A stretch of 64,000 nucleotides of DNA from Rhizobium oryzihabitans (GTDB taxonomy: Bacteria; Pseudomonadota; Alphaproteobacteria; Rhizobiales; Rhizobiaceae). Where the stretch lies: NCBI RefSeq assembly GCF_010669145.1, contig NZ_CP048635.1, positions 992,001 to 1,056,000 of the forward strand, read 5' to 3'. The notes under the pieces are model-generated. The model was given only the letters and a program-made list of their open reading frames with translations, did not search any database and was not told the origin of the DNA. Shown here piece by piece: positions 38,210 to 47,103 of this stretch (its first letter is position 1; the number at the start of each line of letters is the position of its first letter). The translations under genes and the position numbers were made by a program.

Positions 38210-40657
38210 TCACTCCGCCGCCTCACTGAAACCGATTGCCGCCATGGGTTTGAATTCATGCTTATCGTGGCCGGACACGCGTTCGGACCAGGGATCGACC
38301 TGCGCGAATTTCTGGCTGAAGACGAAGCGGTCGAAATAGGCCCGACGCTTGCCCGCATCGTCCATGATCTGGCGGCGGATTTCGTCGTAACCGATGCGCT
38401 TGGCCCATTTGTAGATGCGCTCGAGATAGCGCGCCTGTTCGCGATACATCTGCGTCAGCGCCACGATATGCTCCAGCGCCTCATCCTCGGTTTTGACAAG
38501 ACCGAGCACCTCCGTGCCCTTGATATCGAGACCGGCGGCACCGGCGAAGTGGATTTCGAAACCGGAATCGACGCAAATGACGCCGATATCCTTGCAGGTG
38601 GCCTCCGCGCAGTTGCGCGGACAGCCAGAGACGGCGAGCTTCAACTTGGCGGGCGTCCACGAGCCCCACATGAATTTTTCGATGCGGATGCCAAGGCCGG
38701 TGGAATCCTGCGTGCCAAAGCGGCACCATTGTTCGCCCACACAGGTCTTTACGGTGCGCAGCCCCTTGGCATAGGCCTGACCGGAAATGAAACCGGCCTT
38801 GCCGAGATCGGCCCAGACCGCCGGCAAATCCTCCTTCTCGATGCCGAGGAGGTCGATACGCTGGCCGCCGGTCACCTTCACCATCGGGATTTCGAACTTG
38901 TCGACCACATCTGCAATCGCCCGCAGTTCGGAGGAGGATGTGACGCCGCCCCACATGCGCGGAACGACGGAATAGGTGCCGTCCTTCTGAATATTGGCGT
39001 GGACACGCTCATTGATATAACGCGACTGATAATCGTCGGCATATTCATCCGGAAAATCGCAGACGAGATAATAATTGAGCGCCGGCCGGCACTTGGCGCA
39101 GCCGCAGGAGGTTTTCCATTCCAGTTCCTGCATCACGGCGGGAATGGTCTTCAGCCCCTTGGCCTTGATGAGACGGCGCACATCGTCATGGCCGAGATCG
39201 GTGCATTTGCACATGGGCTGCACGGCAGCGGGGTTGTAGCTGTCGCCAAGCGTCAGCGTCATCAGCTGCTCGACAAGGCCGGTGCAATTGCCGCAGGAGG
39301 CGGACGCCTTGGTGTGGGCGCGCACATCGTCGAGAGAAGCCAGCCCCTTGGAGGTGATGGCCGAGGTGATCTTGCCCTTGCAGACGCCGTTGCAGCCGCA
39401 GATTTCCGCATCATCCGGCAAGGCTGCAACGGCCGCCATAGGGTCCAGCGGAGACCCTCCCTGATAGGCCTGGCCGAAGATCAGGGTTTCGCGCATGGCG
39501 GAAATATCGGTCGATTTCTTCATAAGGTCGAAGAACCACGACCCATCCGCCGTCTCGCCATAAAGAACCGCGCCGATGATGCGGTTTTCCTTGAGGATCA
39601 GGCGCTTGTAGACGCCGGCGGTGGCATCACGCAGCACGATCTCCTCCCGGTCGTCGCCTTCGGCGAAATCACCGGCGGAAAACAGGTTGATGCCGGTGAC
39701 CTTCAGCTTGGTATTGGTGACGGAGCCGTGATATTCGGCCGAACCGCCGCACAGCCGGTCCGCCAGCACGCGGGCCGATTCATAAAGCGGCGCAACGAGG
39801 CCATAGCACATGCCGCGATGTTCGGCGCATTCGCCGAGCGCATAGATCGAGGCGTCCGACGTCATCATGCCGTCATCCACCACGATGCCGCGATTGACGG
39901 CGATGCCGGCCTCCTTGGCGAGACCGGAGGCGGGGCGAATGCCGACAGCCATCACCACCATGTCGCCTTTTATGACGCGGCCGTCTTCCAGCTCGATTCC
40001 TTCGACCTTCTCCTCACCCAGAATGCACTTGGTGTTGGCCTTGGTGATGATGTCGATGCCGCGCTCGTTCAGCGCCTTTTCTAAGAGATAAGCCGCTGCC
40101 GGATCGAGCTGGCGCTCCATGATCGTTGGCATCAGGTGGATGACGGTGACATCCATGCCCTGACGCTTCAGGCCGTAAGCCGCTTCCAGTCCGAGAAGAC
40201 CCGCGCCGATGACGATGGCGCGGCCTTTGCCCTCGGCGATTTCCAACATCTTCGTCACATCGTCGAGATCGCGATAGGCAAGCACACCAGGCAACTGATG
40301 GCCGGGAACGGGGATGATGAAGGGCAAGGAGCCGGTGGCGATCACCAGCCTGTCGTAGGAAACCGTGATGCCGTTTTCGCTGGTCACGGTCTTCCTGTCG
40401 CGGTCGATACCGGTGACCTTCGCGCCCTTGTGCAAGGTCACATTGTTAGCCGCATACCATTCGTCATTGTGGATGACGATGTCTTCATAGCTCTTTTCGC
40501 CTGAGAGCACCGGCGAGAGCATGATGCGGTCGTAATTGACGCGCGGCTCGGCGTTGAAAATGGTGACGTCGTAAAGTCCGGGAGCGGTTTCGAACAGGTT
40601 TTCCAACATGCGCCCCGGCGCCATGCCATTGCCGATGATGACGAGTTTTTGCGTCAT
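38210..40657 (-). CDS. nirB: NADH-dependent nitrite reductase large subunit
   Basis: An 815-residue cytoplasmic enzyme reducing nitrite to ammonium with NADH. The start at 40655-40657 follows GGAGTAACGCCC and gives the usual TQKLVIIGNGMAPGRMLEN opening. Domains in order: FAD/NAD-binding reductase (about 1-400), two BFD-like 2Fe-2S regions (CGCNGVCKG; CGCAKCRPAL), then the sulfite-reductase-type siroheme/4Fe-4S half with SGCPRNCAEATCKD. Siroheme would come from CysG of the same operon. Confidence 0.94.
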   Translation of the reverse strand: MTQKLVIIGNGMAPGRMLENLFETAPGLYDVTIFNAEPRVNYDRIMLSPVLSGEKSYEDIVIHNDEWYAANNVTLHKGAKVTGIDRDRKTVTSENGITVSYDRLVIATGSLPFIIPVPGHQLPGVLAYRDLDDVTKMLEIAEGKGRAIVIGAGLLGLEAAYGLKRQGMDVTVIHLMPTIMERQLDPAAAYLLEKALNERGIDIITKANTKCILGEEKVEGIELEDGRVIKGDMVVMAVGIRPASGLAKEAGIAVNRGIVVDDGMMTSDASIYALGECAEHRGMCYGLVAPLYESARVLADRLCGGSAEYHGSVTNTKLKVTGINLFSAGDFAEGDDREEIVLRDATAGVYKRLILKENRIIGAVLYGETADGSWFFDLMKKSTDISAMRETLIFGQAYQGGSPLDPMAAVAALPDDAEICGCNGVCKGKITSAITSKGLASLDDVRAHTKASASCGNCTGLVEQLMTLTLGDSYNPAAVQPMCKCTDLGHDDVRRLIKAKGLKTIPAVMQELEWKTSCGCAKCRPALNYYLVCDFPDEYADDYQSRYINERVHANIQKDGTYSVVPRMWGGVTSSSELRAIADVVDKFEIPMVKVTGGQRIDLLGIEKEDLPAVWADLGKAGFISGQAYAKGLRTVKTCVGEQWCRFGTQDSTGLGIRIEKFMWGSWTPAKLKLAVSGCPRNCAEATCKDIGVICVDSGFEIHFAGAAGLDIKGTEVLGLVKTEDEALEHIVALTQMYREQARYLERIYKWAKRIGYDEIRRQIMDDAGKRRAYFDRFVFSQKFAQVDPWSERVSGHDKHEFKPMAAIGFSEAAE

Positions 40658-40662
40658 GGGCG

Positions 40663-41460
40663 TTACTCCGCAGCTTCGACGAAGCGGTGACGTTCGTAAA
40701 GGAACTTCAGCACGGCTTCGCGGCATTTGAGGTAGGTCTTGTCGGATGCGAGCTCGATGCGGTTGCGCGGGCGCGGCAGCGGCACCTCCAGCACTTCGCC
40801 GGTATGGGCGGCGGGACCGTTGGTCATCATCACGATACGGTCGGAGAGCAGCACCGCCTCGTCCACATCATGGGTGATCATGACCATGGTGTTGCCGAGC
40901 CGGGCGTGGATTTCCATCACCGCATCCTGAAGGTGGGCGCGGGTCAGCGCGTCCAGCGCGCCGAAAGGCTCGTCCAGCAGCAGGATTTTCGGCTCCATGG
41001 CGAGCGCGCGGGCAATGCCGACGCGCTGTTTCATGCCGCCGGAAATTTCAGACGGTTTCTTGTCTTTTGCATGGGCCATCTGCACGAGATCGAGATTGCG
41101 CATGACCCAGTCGTGCCGCTCGGCCCGTGTCTTGGTGTTGCGGAACACTTTTTCCACGGCGAGATTGACGTTTTCATAGACCGAAAGCCAGGGCAGCAGG
41201 CTGTGGTTCTGGAACACGACGGCGCGTTCCGGGCCGGGTTCGTTGACCTCCCGGTTTTCGAGAAGCACCGCACCGGCAGACACTTTCGTCAGCCCGGCGA
41301 TGAGGTTGAGCATGGTGGATTTGCCGCAACCGGAATGGCCGATGACGGAGACGAATTCGCCTTTTTCGATGGTGAGGTTGATGCCTTTCAGCACCTCGGC
41401 GCGCGAGCCGCCCTTGTCGAAATATTTGTCGATGTGATCGAGCTTCAAATAAGCGTTCAT
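40663..41460 (-). CDS. nrtC: nitrate/nitrite ABC transporter ATP-binding protein
   Basis: A 265-residue single-domain ATPase. The ATG at 41458-41460 gives a start MNAYLKLDHIDKYF with Walker A GHSGCGKST at residues 41-49, signature ISGGMKQRVGIARAL and Walker B ILLLDEPFGALDALTR. A longer open frame to 41634 overlaps the permease gene and is rejected. It belongs to the NrtD/SsuB/TauB family and, in this setting, powers nitrate uptake. It ends 5 bases from the nirB start. Confidence 0.92.
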   Translation of the reverse strand: MNAYLKLDHIDKYFDKGGSRAEVLKGINLTIEKGEFVSVIGHSGCGKSTMLNLIAGLTKVSAGAVLLENREVNEPGPERAVVFQNHSLLPWLSVYENVNLAVEKVFRNTKTRAERHDWVMRNLDLVQMAHAKDKKPSEISGGMKQRVGIARALAMEPKILLLDEPFGALDALTRAHLQDAVMEIHARLGNTMVMITHDVDEAVLLSDRIVMMTNGPAAHTGEVLEVPLPRPRNRIELASDKTYLKCREAVLKFLYERHRFVEAAE

Positions 41461-41473
41461 AATTTTGGCCCTC

Positions 41474-42367
41474 TCAATTAGCCGCTGCGCCGCGGGTGAT
41501 GACCTTGCCGAGCGCCGCCACCAGCTTGTCGAGCATGAAGCCGACAACGCCGATGTAAGCGAGCGCCACGATGATGTCGGGCAGGCGCGAGGAGTTCCAC
41601 GCATCCCAGATGAAGAAACCGATGCCGACGCCACCGGTCAGCATTTCAGCCGCCACGATGGCAAGCCAGGAAAGGCCGATGCCGATGCGCAGGCCGGTGA
41701 AGATGTAAGGAGCGGCCGATGGCAGCATGATCTTGAAGAAGAATTCGATCTGGTTGAGCCGCAGCACCTGCGCGACATTTCGGTAATCCTGCGGAATATT
41801 GCGCACGCCGACTGCGGTATTGATGATGACCGGCCAGATGGAGGTGATGAAGATCACGAAAATGGCCGACAGGTTGCTGTCCTGAAAGGCAGCGAGCGAA
41901 AGCGGCAGCCAGGCAAGCGGCGGCACGGTGCGCAGCACCTGGAAGATCGGATCGAGACCGCGCATGGCCCAGACCGACTGGCCGATCACCGCACCGAGGA
42001 TGATGCCGGCAATGGCGGCGAGGCCGAAACCGTAAGCTACACGCTCCAGCGAGACCAACACACGCAGGCCGAGGCCGATATCCTGCGAACCGTTATGGAA
42101 GAACGGCGATACGATGAGATCGTAGCTCTCCTCGAAGACCTGGCTCGGGGGCGGCAGCGATGAGCCGGGGGCGGAACAGAGAAGCTGCCAGATACCGAGC
42201 AGCACGGCGAGGACGATGAACGGCGGTATGATGTTACGGGCCGCCGCCGCGCCCCATTTGCGCAGATCGATCCGCGAGACGGATTTCGGCGCCAGTGCCA
42301 CGACGTTTGCCTTCTGTGCCACCGGTTGCTGCGGCTCTTCTTTGAATTTTCGGGCCAATGCGGACAT
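41474..42367 (-). CDS. nrtB: nitrate ABC transporter permease
   Basis: A 297-residue permease with about six spans after a hydrophilic N-terminus of about 35 residues. It has the EAA-like loop typical of the nitrate/taurine/sulfonate permease class (NIPQDYRNVAQVLRLNQIEF). It is encoded between the binding protein and ATPase genes and forms the nitrate channel as a homodimer. Confidence 0.92.
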   Translation of the reverse strand: MSALARKFKEEPQQPVAQKANVVALAPKSVSRIDLRKWGAAAARNIIPPFIVLAVLLGIWQLLCSAPGSSLPPPSQVFEESYDLIVSPFFHNGSQDIGLGLRVLVSLERVAYGFGLAAIAGIILGAVIGQSVWAMRGLDPIFQVLRTVPPLAWLPLSLAAFQDSNLSAIFVIFITSIWPVIINTAVGVRNIPQDYRNVAQVLRLNQIEFFFKIMLPSAAPYIFTGLRIGIGLSWLAIVAAEMLTGGVGIGFFIWDAWNSSRLPDIIVALAYIGVVGFMLDKLVAALGKVITRGAAAN

Positions 42368-42403
42368 GGACGTTTCCTCTTGATTTCGGTTGCGGTCTGG
42401 GGC

Positions 42404-42465
42404 TCGCCCCTCATCCGGTCTTCAGTCGCGCCGGTTGGGCAGCGCATCTGGCGGATGAGGGGCGA
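42404..42465 (-). repeat. inverted repeat after the nitrate-binding-protein gene
   Basis: A perfect 14-bp stem TCGCCCCTCATCCG (42404-42417) / CGGATGAGGGGCGA (42452-42465) in the 115-base gap between nrtA and nrtB. It should fold in the operon mRNA directly 3' of the nrtA coding region. Confidence 0.65.
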
Positions 42466-42482
42466 TACCCCGGGTCTCCTCC

Positions 42483-43781
42483 TCAGGAGGCCGCCTTGAT
42501 GGACAGGCTTTCGAGATAGGCGGATGGATTTTCAGGATCGAAGACCTTGCCGTCGAAGAAGGTTTCCTTGCCACGCGAGGTGGAGGCGGGAAGATCGGCA
42601 ACGCCGAGATCCTTGGCCGCCGCGCGCCAGATATCCTCACGGTTCACCTTTTCCACCAGCGCCTTCACATCCGTATCGGATGCGAATTTGCCCCAGCGGA
42701 TGTTTTCCGCGATGAACCAGCTGTCATGGCTGCGGAAAGGATAGGAGGCGTGGTCCTGCCAGAACTTCATCTGCAGGCCGGTATTTTCGAGAACGCGGCC
42801 GTTGCCGTAATTGATATTGCCCTTCAGGCGGCCAAGCACATCCTTCGGCGGCACGTTGAACCATTGGCGCTTGCCAAGGATGGAGGACATTTCTTCCTTG
42901 TTCGCCATCTCATCGCACCATTGCTGCGCCTCCATCACGGCCATCAGCAGCGCCTTGGTGGCGTTCGGGTTCTTTTCCACCCAGTCCGCACGCATGCCGA
43001 GCGCCTTTTCCGGATGCCCCTTCCAGAGCTCTCCGGTGGTACAGGCTGTGAAGCCTATGCCCTGATTGACCAGCTGCTCGTTCCAGGGTTCGCCTACACA
43101 GAAGACGTCCATATTGCCGACTTTCATGTTGGCAACCATCTGCGGCGGCGGAACGACGATGGTGGAGACGTCCTTGTCCGGATCGATGCCGCCGGCAGCC
43201 AGCCAGTAGCGGATCCAGAGATCATGCGTGCCGCCGGGGAAGGTCATCGCGGCCTTGATTTCCTTGCCCTCGGCCTTCTTTTTCTCGAAAGCCGCCTTCA
43301 ATTTGGAAGCATCGAGCTGAACGCCGGTTTCGGCATATTCCCTGGCGACGGAAATGCCCTGGCTGTCGAGGTTGAGGCGGGCGAGGATGGCCATCGGCAC
43401 CGGCACATTGTTCTGGGTCACCTTGCCGGTATGCATGAGATAGGGCATCGGCGTCAGAATATGCGCGCCATCGATGCCGTTCGAGGCGCCGCCGAGCACG
43501 AGATTGTCGCGCGTCGCACCCCAGGAGGCCTGCTTCAGAACCTCGACATCCGGCATACCGTGTTTGGCGAACAGGCCCTTTTCCGCCGCAATGATGAGCG
43601 GGGCGGCATCGGTCAGCGCGATAAAGCCGATTTTTGCGCCTTTCACCTCGGGCTCAGCAGTGGCTGCGAAAGCACCGGACGGAAAGGCCACACGCACGGC
43701 GGTGACAAGCGCTGCGGTGGCTGTCGTCTTCAGTATCGTGCGGCGGCTGACATCGCCCGAGAATATCTTTTTCATTCGCAT
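42483..43781 (-). CDS. nrtA: nitrate-binding protein of ABC transporter (NrtA/NasF)
   Basis: A 432-residue periplasmic binding protein. The N-terminal twin-arginine signal is clear (SRRTILKTTATAALVTAV starting at about residue 12). The mature part has the NrtA/CmpA segments IGFIALTDAAPLIIAAEKGL and GTHDLWIRYWLAAGGIDPD. It is the first gene of the nrt-nir-nas-cysG operon. A sigma-54 promoter about 200 bases upstream and a structured leader point to nitrogen control plus NasT antitermination. ATG 43779-43781 or 43773-43775 are both possible. Confidence 0.92.
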   Translation of the reverse strand: MRMKKIFSGDVSRRTILKTTATAALVTAVRVAFPSGAFAATAEPEVKGAKIGFIALTDAAPLIIAAEKGLFAKHGMPDVEVLKQASWGATRDNLVLGGASNGIDGAHILTPMPYLMHTGKVTQNNVPVPMAILARLNLDSQGISVAREYAETGVQLDASKLKAAFEKKKAEGKEIKAAMTFPGGTHDLWIRYWLAAGGIDPDKDVSTIVVPPPQMVANMKVGNMDVFCVGEPWNEQLVNQGIGFTACTTGELWKGHPEKALGMRADWVEKNPNATKALLMAVMEAQQWCDEMANKEEMSSILGKRQWFNVPPKDVLGRLKGNINYGNGRVLENTGLQMKFWQDHASYPFRSHDSWFIAENIRWGKFASDTDVKALVEKVNREDIWRAAAKDLGVADLPASTSRGKETFFDGKVFDPENPSAYLESLSIKAAS

Positions 43782-43971
43782 GTTCCCCTTATTGGGCCAC
43801 CTCTGCGGGTGACGTTTTCGCTTGCGAAAAAACCTGAAAATAAAAAAACGCCGCTCGGTGTTTGCGCCTGCGGAACGGGAGGTGTTCCGGGCAGCAAAAC
43901 CTTGCGACGTCTATGTCTTTGAAAGCGCCTATGCCGCGCCCTGCTCGCACCGATCGCCGTTGACCGGAGCA
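43782..43971 (-). promoter_or_regulatory. structured leader of the nitrate operon, candidate NasT antitermination target
   Basis: Between the sigma-54 start and nrtA lies about 190 bases of leader. On the minus strand it can form a 14-pair hairpin (43898-43861, arms TTTGC-GCC-CGGAAC type with small bulges), followed 12 bases later by a T7 run (43848-43842). A smaller hairpin TTTTCGC/GCGAAAA is at 43830-43815. With NasT encoded next door this suggests attenuation by termination. The exact ANTAR hexaloop pair was not resolved by eye. Confidence 0.5.
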
Positions 43972-43980
43972 AATAGGAAG

Positions 43981-43997
43981 AAGCAAAAGGCATGCCA
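43981..43997 (-). promoter_or_regulatory. sigma-54 (RpoN) promoter of the nitrate operon
   Basis: Minus strand TGGCATGCCTTTTGCTT fits TGGCAYG-N4-TTGCW, with GG and GC exactly ten bases apart. Transcription would begin near 43971. NtrC-type enhancer sites were looked for in 44010-44154 but none was convincing. Confidence 0.8.
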
Positions 43998-44154
43998 GTT
44001 TATGGATTCAAGAATATACTGTTGAAAAACAATGATAATTCTTGGAATTCAGGCAGTTGATCAAATTTTAATCAGCATCATTTTTGTCTGCTGTTTGTGC
44101 AAACAAGAAAGGTTCGCGCTTGAAATTTGCGCAGCTTTCAAGGCCTGACGCCAA
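43998..44154. other. intergenic region between nasS and the nitrate promoter
   Basis: AT-rich DNA without a supported gene. It would hold the enhancer sites for the sigma-54 promoter if they exist here. Short open frames on the plus strand overlapping nasS are antisense shadows. Confidence 0.5.
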
Positions 44155-45447
44155 TCACGTCTCCCCGGCAGGCGGTGAAAACGGCGCGGATGTTCGCACG
44201 GAAAAGCCGTTTACATATCCCGCAATGTCGGCAGGATCGAAAACGAGGCCGTCCACGAAACGGTCCCCCTCTTCCTGCCCTTCAATGCGGATATCGGCAT
44301 CGCCGGGCGCATTGGTGTCTCCCAGTGCTACCCGATAAATATCCGGCCGATAGGCGGACAGCGCGGCTTCCACGCCCGCTTGCGAGAACTCCGCCTGCCC
44401 CCAGCGGATCATCTGGCTGTAAATCCACAATGCCTGGCTCCGGCGCGGATAGTTGGCATGGCCGCCGTGGAAGATGAAATATTTGTCGATCACCCGGCGG
44501 TTGCCCTGGCTGTCGATTGAGAATTCGCCGGCGAGCACATGGCGGATGATGCTTTGCGGCGCGCCGATATAGCGGGGATCGGCGAGCGCCCGGCTCAGTT
44601 CGTCGTGATTTTCCGAAAGGTCACACCAGCGCGCTGCCGCATCAAGCGCCGTCAGCAGCCGGCTGACCGTTTCCTGCTGGCTTTCGGCCCATTGGGGCCG
44701 CATGCCGATGACCTTTTCTGGCGCAGAAGGCCACAGATCCTGCTTGGCCGCAACGATCCTGCCGACACCGCGCTCGGCGGCGACGATGTTCCACGGCGCG
44801 CCGACGCAGAAACCGTCGATGGCTCCTGCGGCGAGCGCATCCGACGTTAATGGCGGCGGCACGACCACCAGCTTGACGTCATGATCGGGGTGAATGCCGC
44901 CAGCAGCGAGCCAATAGCGAAATTCGTAATTGTGCGACGAAAACGGATAGGTCATGCCAAGTGTCGGGGGTGCTTCGCCCCGCGCCCGCATATCATCGAG
45001 CACCTGCTTCAACGCCTTGGCATTTTCGAGCGCTCCCGCCGTTTCAGATAGACCCGTCAACGCCTTCATTCGCGCAAAAAGCCGGGTCGAAAGCGTGATG
45101 GCATTGCCGCCGCGCCCGAGTGAAAAGGGCGTGATCGTCGGCGAAGGGTTGGAGCCGAGCCCCAGCATGGAAGCAACGGGCATTGGCGAGAGCATATGAG
45201 CGATATCGAATTGCCGGAAGGCCAGCCTGTCACGCACATTCGCCCAGGACACATCCTTGACGAGATCGAGCGTCAGGCCTTCGCGGGCGGCGAAACCGAA
45301 TTCGGCCGCCGCGATCAGCACGGACGCATCGACAAGGGGAATAAAACCGGCGCGCAGGACCTTCTGCCGGTCGCTGCCCACGATTGCGGGTGCACCAGCT
45401 TGTGTCATTCCACTTTTTGATCCGGCCGTTTTTTCCGGTGCCGCCAT
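44155..45447 (-). CDS. nasS: NasS, cytoplasmic nitrate/nitrite sensor (NrtA-like without signal peptide)
   Basis: A 430-residue member of the NrtA/CmpA binding-protein family. It lacks any signal sequence: the N-terminus is hydrophilic (MAAPEKTAGSKSGM) and runs straight to LRAGFIPLVDASVLIAAAEF. The ATG at 45445-45447 has GAGGAG upstream. A cytoplasmic NrtA homologue next to an ANTAR regulator is the NasS-NasT arrangement: NasS holds NasT until nitrate or nitrite binds. It lies 37 bases downstream of nasT. Confidence 0.88.
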   Translation of the reverse strand: MAAPEKTAGSKSGMTQAGAPAIVGSDRQKVLRAGFIPLVDASVLIAAAEFGFAAREGLTLDLVKDVSWANVRDRLAFRQFDIAHMLSPMPVASMLGLGSNPSPTITPFSLGRGGNAITLSTRLFARMKALTGLSETAGALENAKALKQVLDDMRARGEAPPTLGMTYPFSSHNYEFRYWLAAGGIHPDHDVKLVVVPPPLTSDALAAGAIDGFCVGAPWNIVAAERGVGRIVAAKQDLWPSAPEKVIGMRPQWAESQQETVSRLLTALDAAARWCDLSENHDELSRALADPRYIGAPQSIIRHVLAGEFSIDSQGNRRVIDKYFIFHGGHANYPRRSQALWIYSQMIRWGQAEFSQAGVEAALSAYRPDIYRVALGDTNAPGDADIRIEGQEEGDRFVDGLVFDPADIAGYVNGFSVRTSAPFSPPAGET

Positions 45448-45484
45448 ATCATGCACTCCTCGACTGTCCAACCGGCGGGGTTCG

Positions 45485-46072
45485 TCACATCAACAGACCC
45501 GCTGCGGTGACCACGCTTTGCGCGATCTCGGATATTTTCTTTTTCTCGTTCATTGCCGTTTGCCGCAAAAGCGCAAAGGCCTGCTCTTCGGAAAGGCCGC
45601 GCATCTTCATCAGGATGCCCTTGGCGCGCTCGATGACCTTGCGTTCCTCCAGCGCCGATTTGGCGTCGGCAAGCTCCCGCTGCAGGCGGCTGAAAGCATT
45701 GAAGCGGCTGACCGCCATATCGAGAATGGGTTTGACCCGCTCTTTCTTCAGCCCGTCGACGACATAGGCGGAAACCCCCGCCTCGACAGCTGCCTCGATG
45801 GAGGCCGTGTCGGAGCGATCAACGAACATGGCGATCGGCCGGCCGACCGTACGAGTGAGCTGGAACAGATGCTCCATCATGTCGCGGTTGGGATTTTCAA
45901 GATCGATGAAGATGACGTCGGGCTGCAGCGTCTCGATGGTGCGCGCCACGCCCTGCACCTCATGGATGACCGTGACGCGTTGATATCCGGCCTCGCGCAG
46001 CCCCTCCTCGATGATCGAGGCGCGGATCGCGTTTTCGTCAATAACGAGAATGGTCAGGTCGCGAAGCGTCAT
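45485..46072 (-). CDS. nasT: NasT, ANTAR-domain response regulator/antiterminator
   Basis: A 195-residue protein starting at the ATG 46070-46072 (LRDLTILVIDENAIRASIIE). An N-terminal pseudo-receiver domain is followed by a coiled-coil segment (about residues 120-150, FSRLQRELADAKSALEER) and a C-terminal ANTAR domain (KVIERAKGILMKMRGLSEEQ, then AFALLRQTAM). ANTAR proteins bind paired hexaloop hairpins in leader RNA and prevent termination. The likely target is the nrtA leader at 43782-43971. Cotranscription with nasS is likely. Confidence 0.9.
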   Translation of the reverse strand: MTLRDLTILVIDENAIRASIIEEGLREAGYQRVTVIHEVQGVARTIETLQPDVIFIDLENPNRDMMEHLFQLTRTVGRPIAMFVDRSDTASIEAAVEAGVSAYVVDGLKKERVKPILDMAVSRFNAFSRLQRELADAKSALEERKVIERAKGILMKMRGLSEEQAFALLRQTAMNEKKKISEIAQSVVTAAGLLM

Positions 46073-46173
46073 GGCAGCATTGATGACGCAGCGCAGCAAA
46101 CTTGGCAATCGGCAGCGGATGCAAAAATGAGGCGGAGCGACAATGGAGGCTGTTGCCCTCCCCGCCAGAGATG

Positions 46174-46839
46174 TCAGGAAGCGTGTTCTACCGCGCGTTC
46201 AAGCGCCTTCAAGACCGTGCGCTCGGAAAGATTGAGATAGATTTCCATCTCGTCGCTCGCCTCAACCGCCTTGCCCTCTTCCATCAGAGACAGGATCTTG
46301 CTGTTCATATCGACGAAGGGAGAATGGAGCTGTTCGGGATCTTTCAGCAGGCCGAAACAAAGCCGGAGTTCGGCGGCGATGCGCTCGTAAAAATCGCTGA
46401 GACGGGCGCTGTCGAGAAGATCGACCACGGCGGCGTGGAACTTCATGTTGGCGCTGCCCACACCCAGCCAGTCCGCCTCTTCACGCTTGACCTTTGCATC
46501 CTCGACCGCCGCGCGCATTACCCGGATCGCCGAATGCTTGTGCCATGCCTGGCGCAGGGCACCGCATTCCACCATACGTCGCACGCGGTAAATATCGATT
46601 ACGGAGGACATGGTGGGAACGGCGACAAAAACGCCGCGATTGGCCTCATGACGCAACAGGCCATCCTTCGTCAGAAGACGGAAGGCTTCGCGCAGGGAAT
46701 TGCGGGAGACATCGAAACGTTCGCTGAAGGCTGCTTCCGAAAGGCGTTGCCCCGGCATCAGCTCACCGGAGATCAGCAAGGTGCGTATACCCTTCGCCAA
46801 TCGATCCGCAAGCGGAAGACCTTCTATCGTTTCCGTCAT
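46174..46839 (-). CDS. GntR-family (FCD/FadR type) transcriptional regulator
   Basis: A 221-residue regulator. The ATG at 46837-46839 follows AAGGAAAGA. The winged helix (LSEAAFSERFDVSRNSLREA at about residues 33-52) is followed by an all-helical FCD effector domain with metal-ligand-like residues (IYRVRRMVECGALRQ; FHAAVVDLLDSARL). It is divergent from the NRAMP-pxpA-DUF1445-pxpBC-carboxylase operon, whose promoter overlaps a TTGTTGAACAA palindrome. It is therefore the likely local repressor of that operon, responding to an organic acid. Confidence 0.9.
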   Translation of the reverse strand: MTETIEGLPLADRLAKGIRTLLISGELMPGQRLSEAAFSERFDVSRNSLREAFRLLTKDGLLRHEANRGVFVAVPTMSSVIDIYRVRRMVECGALRQAWHKHSAIRVMRAAVEDAKVKREEADWLGVGSANMKFHAAVVDLLDSARLSDFYERIAAELRLCFGLLKDPEQLHSPFVDMNSKILSLMEEGKAVEASDEMEIYLNLSERTVLKALERAVEHAS

Positions 46840-47009
46840 GGCGCTTCTTTCCTTAAGGCAATGCAGCATCGGGAATTCCGTGACAGGCAAGTTCGGACAC
46901 GGCATGATTGCCCATAGCACAAAGCTTTAGCAAAGCACGAAAAAAACATGATTAAATCCTGCCCACGACGTCCAACAAATAGACAAAATGAAAGAACGAT
47001 AACTTTATA

Positions 47010-47051
47010 TTGTTGAACAAAGTTGACAATTTCGCAGAACACGACAAGATC
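47010..47051 (+). promoter_or_regulatory. promoter and GntR-type operator of the carboxylase operon
   Basis: TTGTTGAACAA (47010-47020) is a perfect 11-base palindrome of the TTGT-N3-ACAA kind bound by FCD-type GntR proteins. It abuts a -35 TTGACA (47023-47028), a 17-base spacer and AAGATC (47046-47051). Binding there would block RNA polymerase. Confidence 0.55.
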
Positions 47052-47103
47052 GGGGCATAAAGCATCCGCGAGGGGCGGATTGCGACAGGAGCGGAGAAAA
47101 TCC

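Noticed and set aside
38012..40084. A 690-codon open frame on the plus strand opposite nirB
   Set aside because: It is the antisense shadow of the conserved nirB gene in GC-rich DNA. It has no recognisable domain, and the codon pattern follows the nirB frame.
41461..41634. Longer start for the nitrate ATPase at 41634
   Set aside because: The extension lies within the permease gene and is serine/arginine-rich shadow sequence.
44010..44154. NtrC enhancer upstream of the nitrate sigma-54 promoter
   Set aside because: TGTGCAAACA-like sequence at about 44094-44105 has only weak similarity to the TGCACC-N5-GGTGCA consensus.
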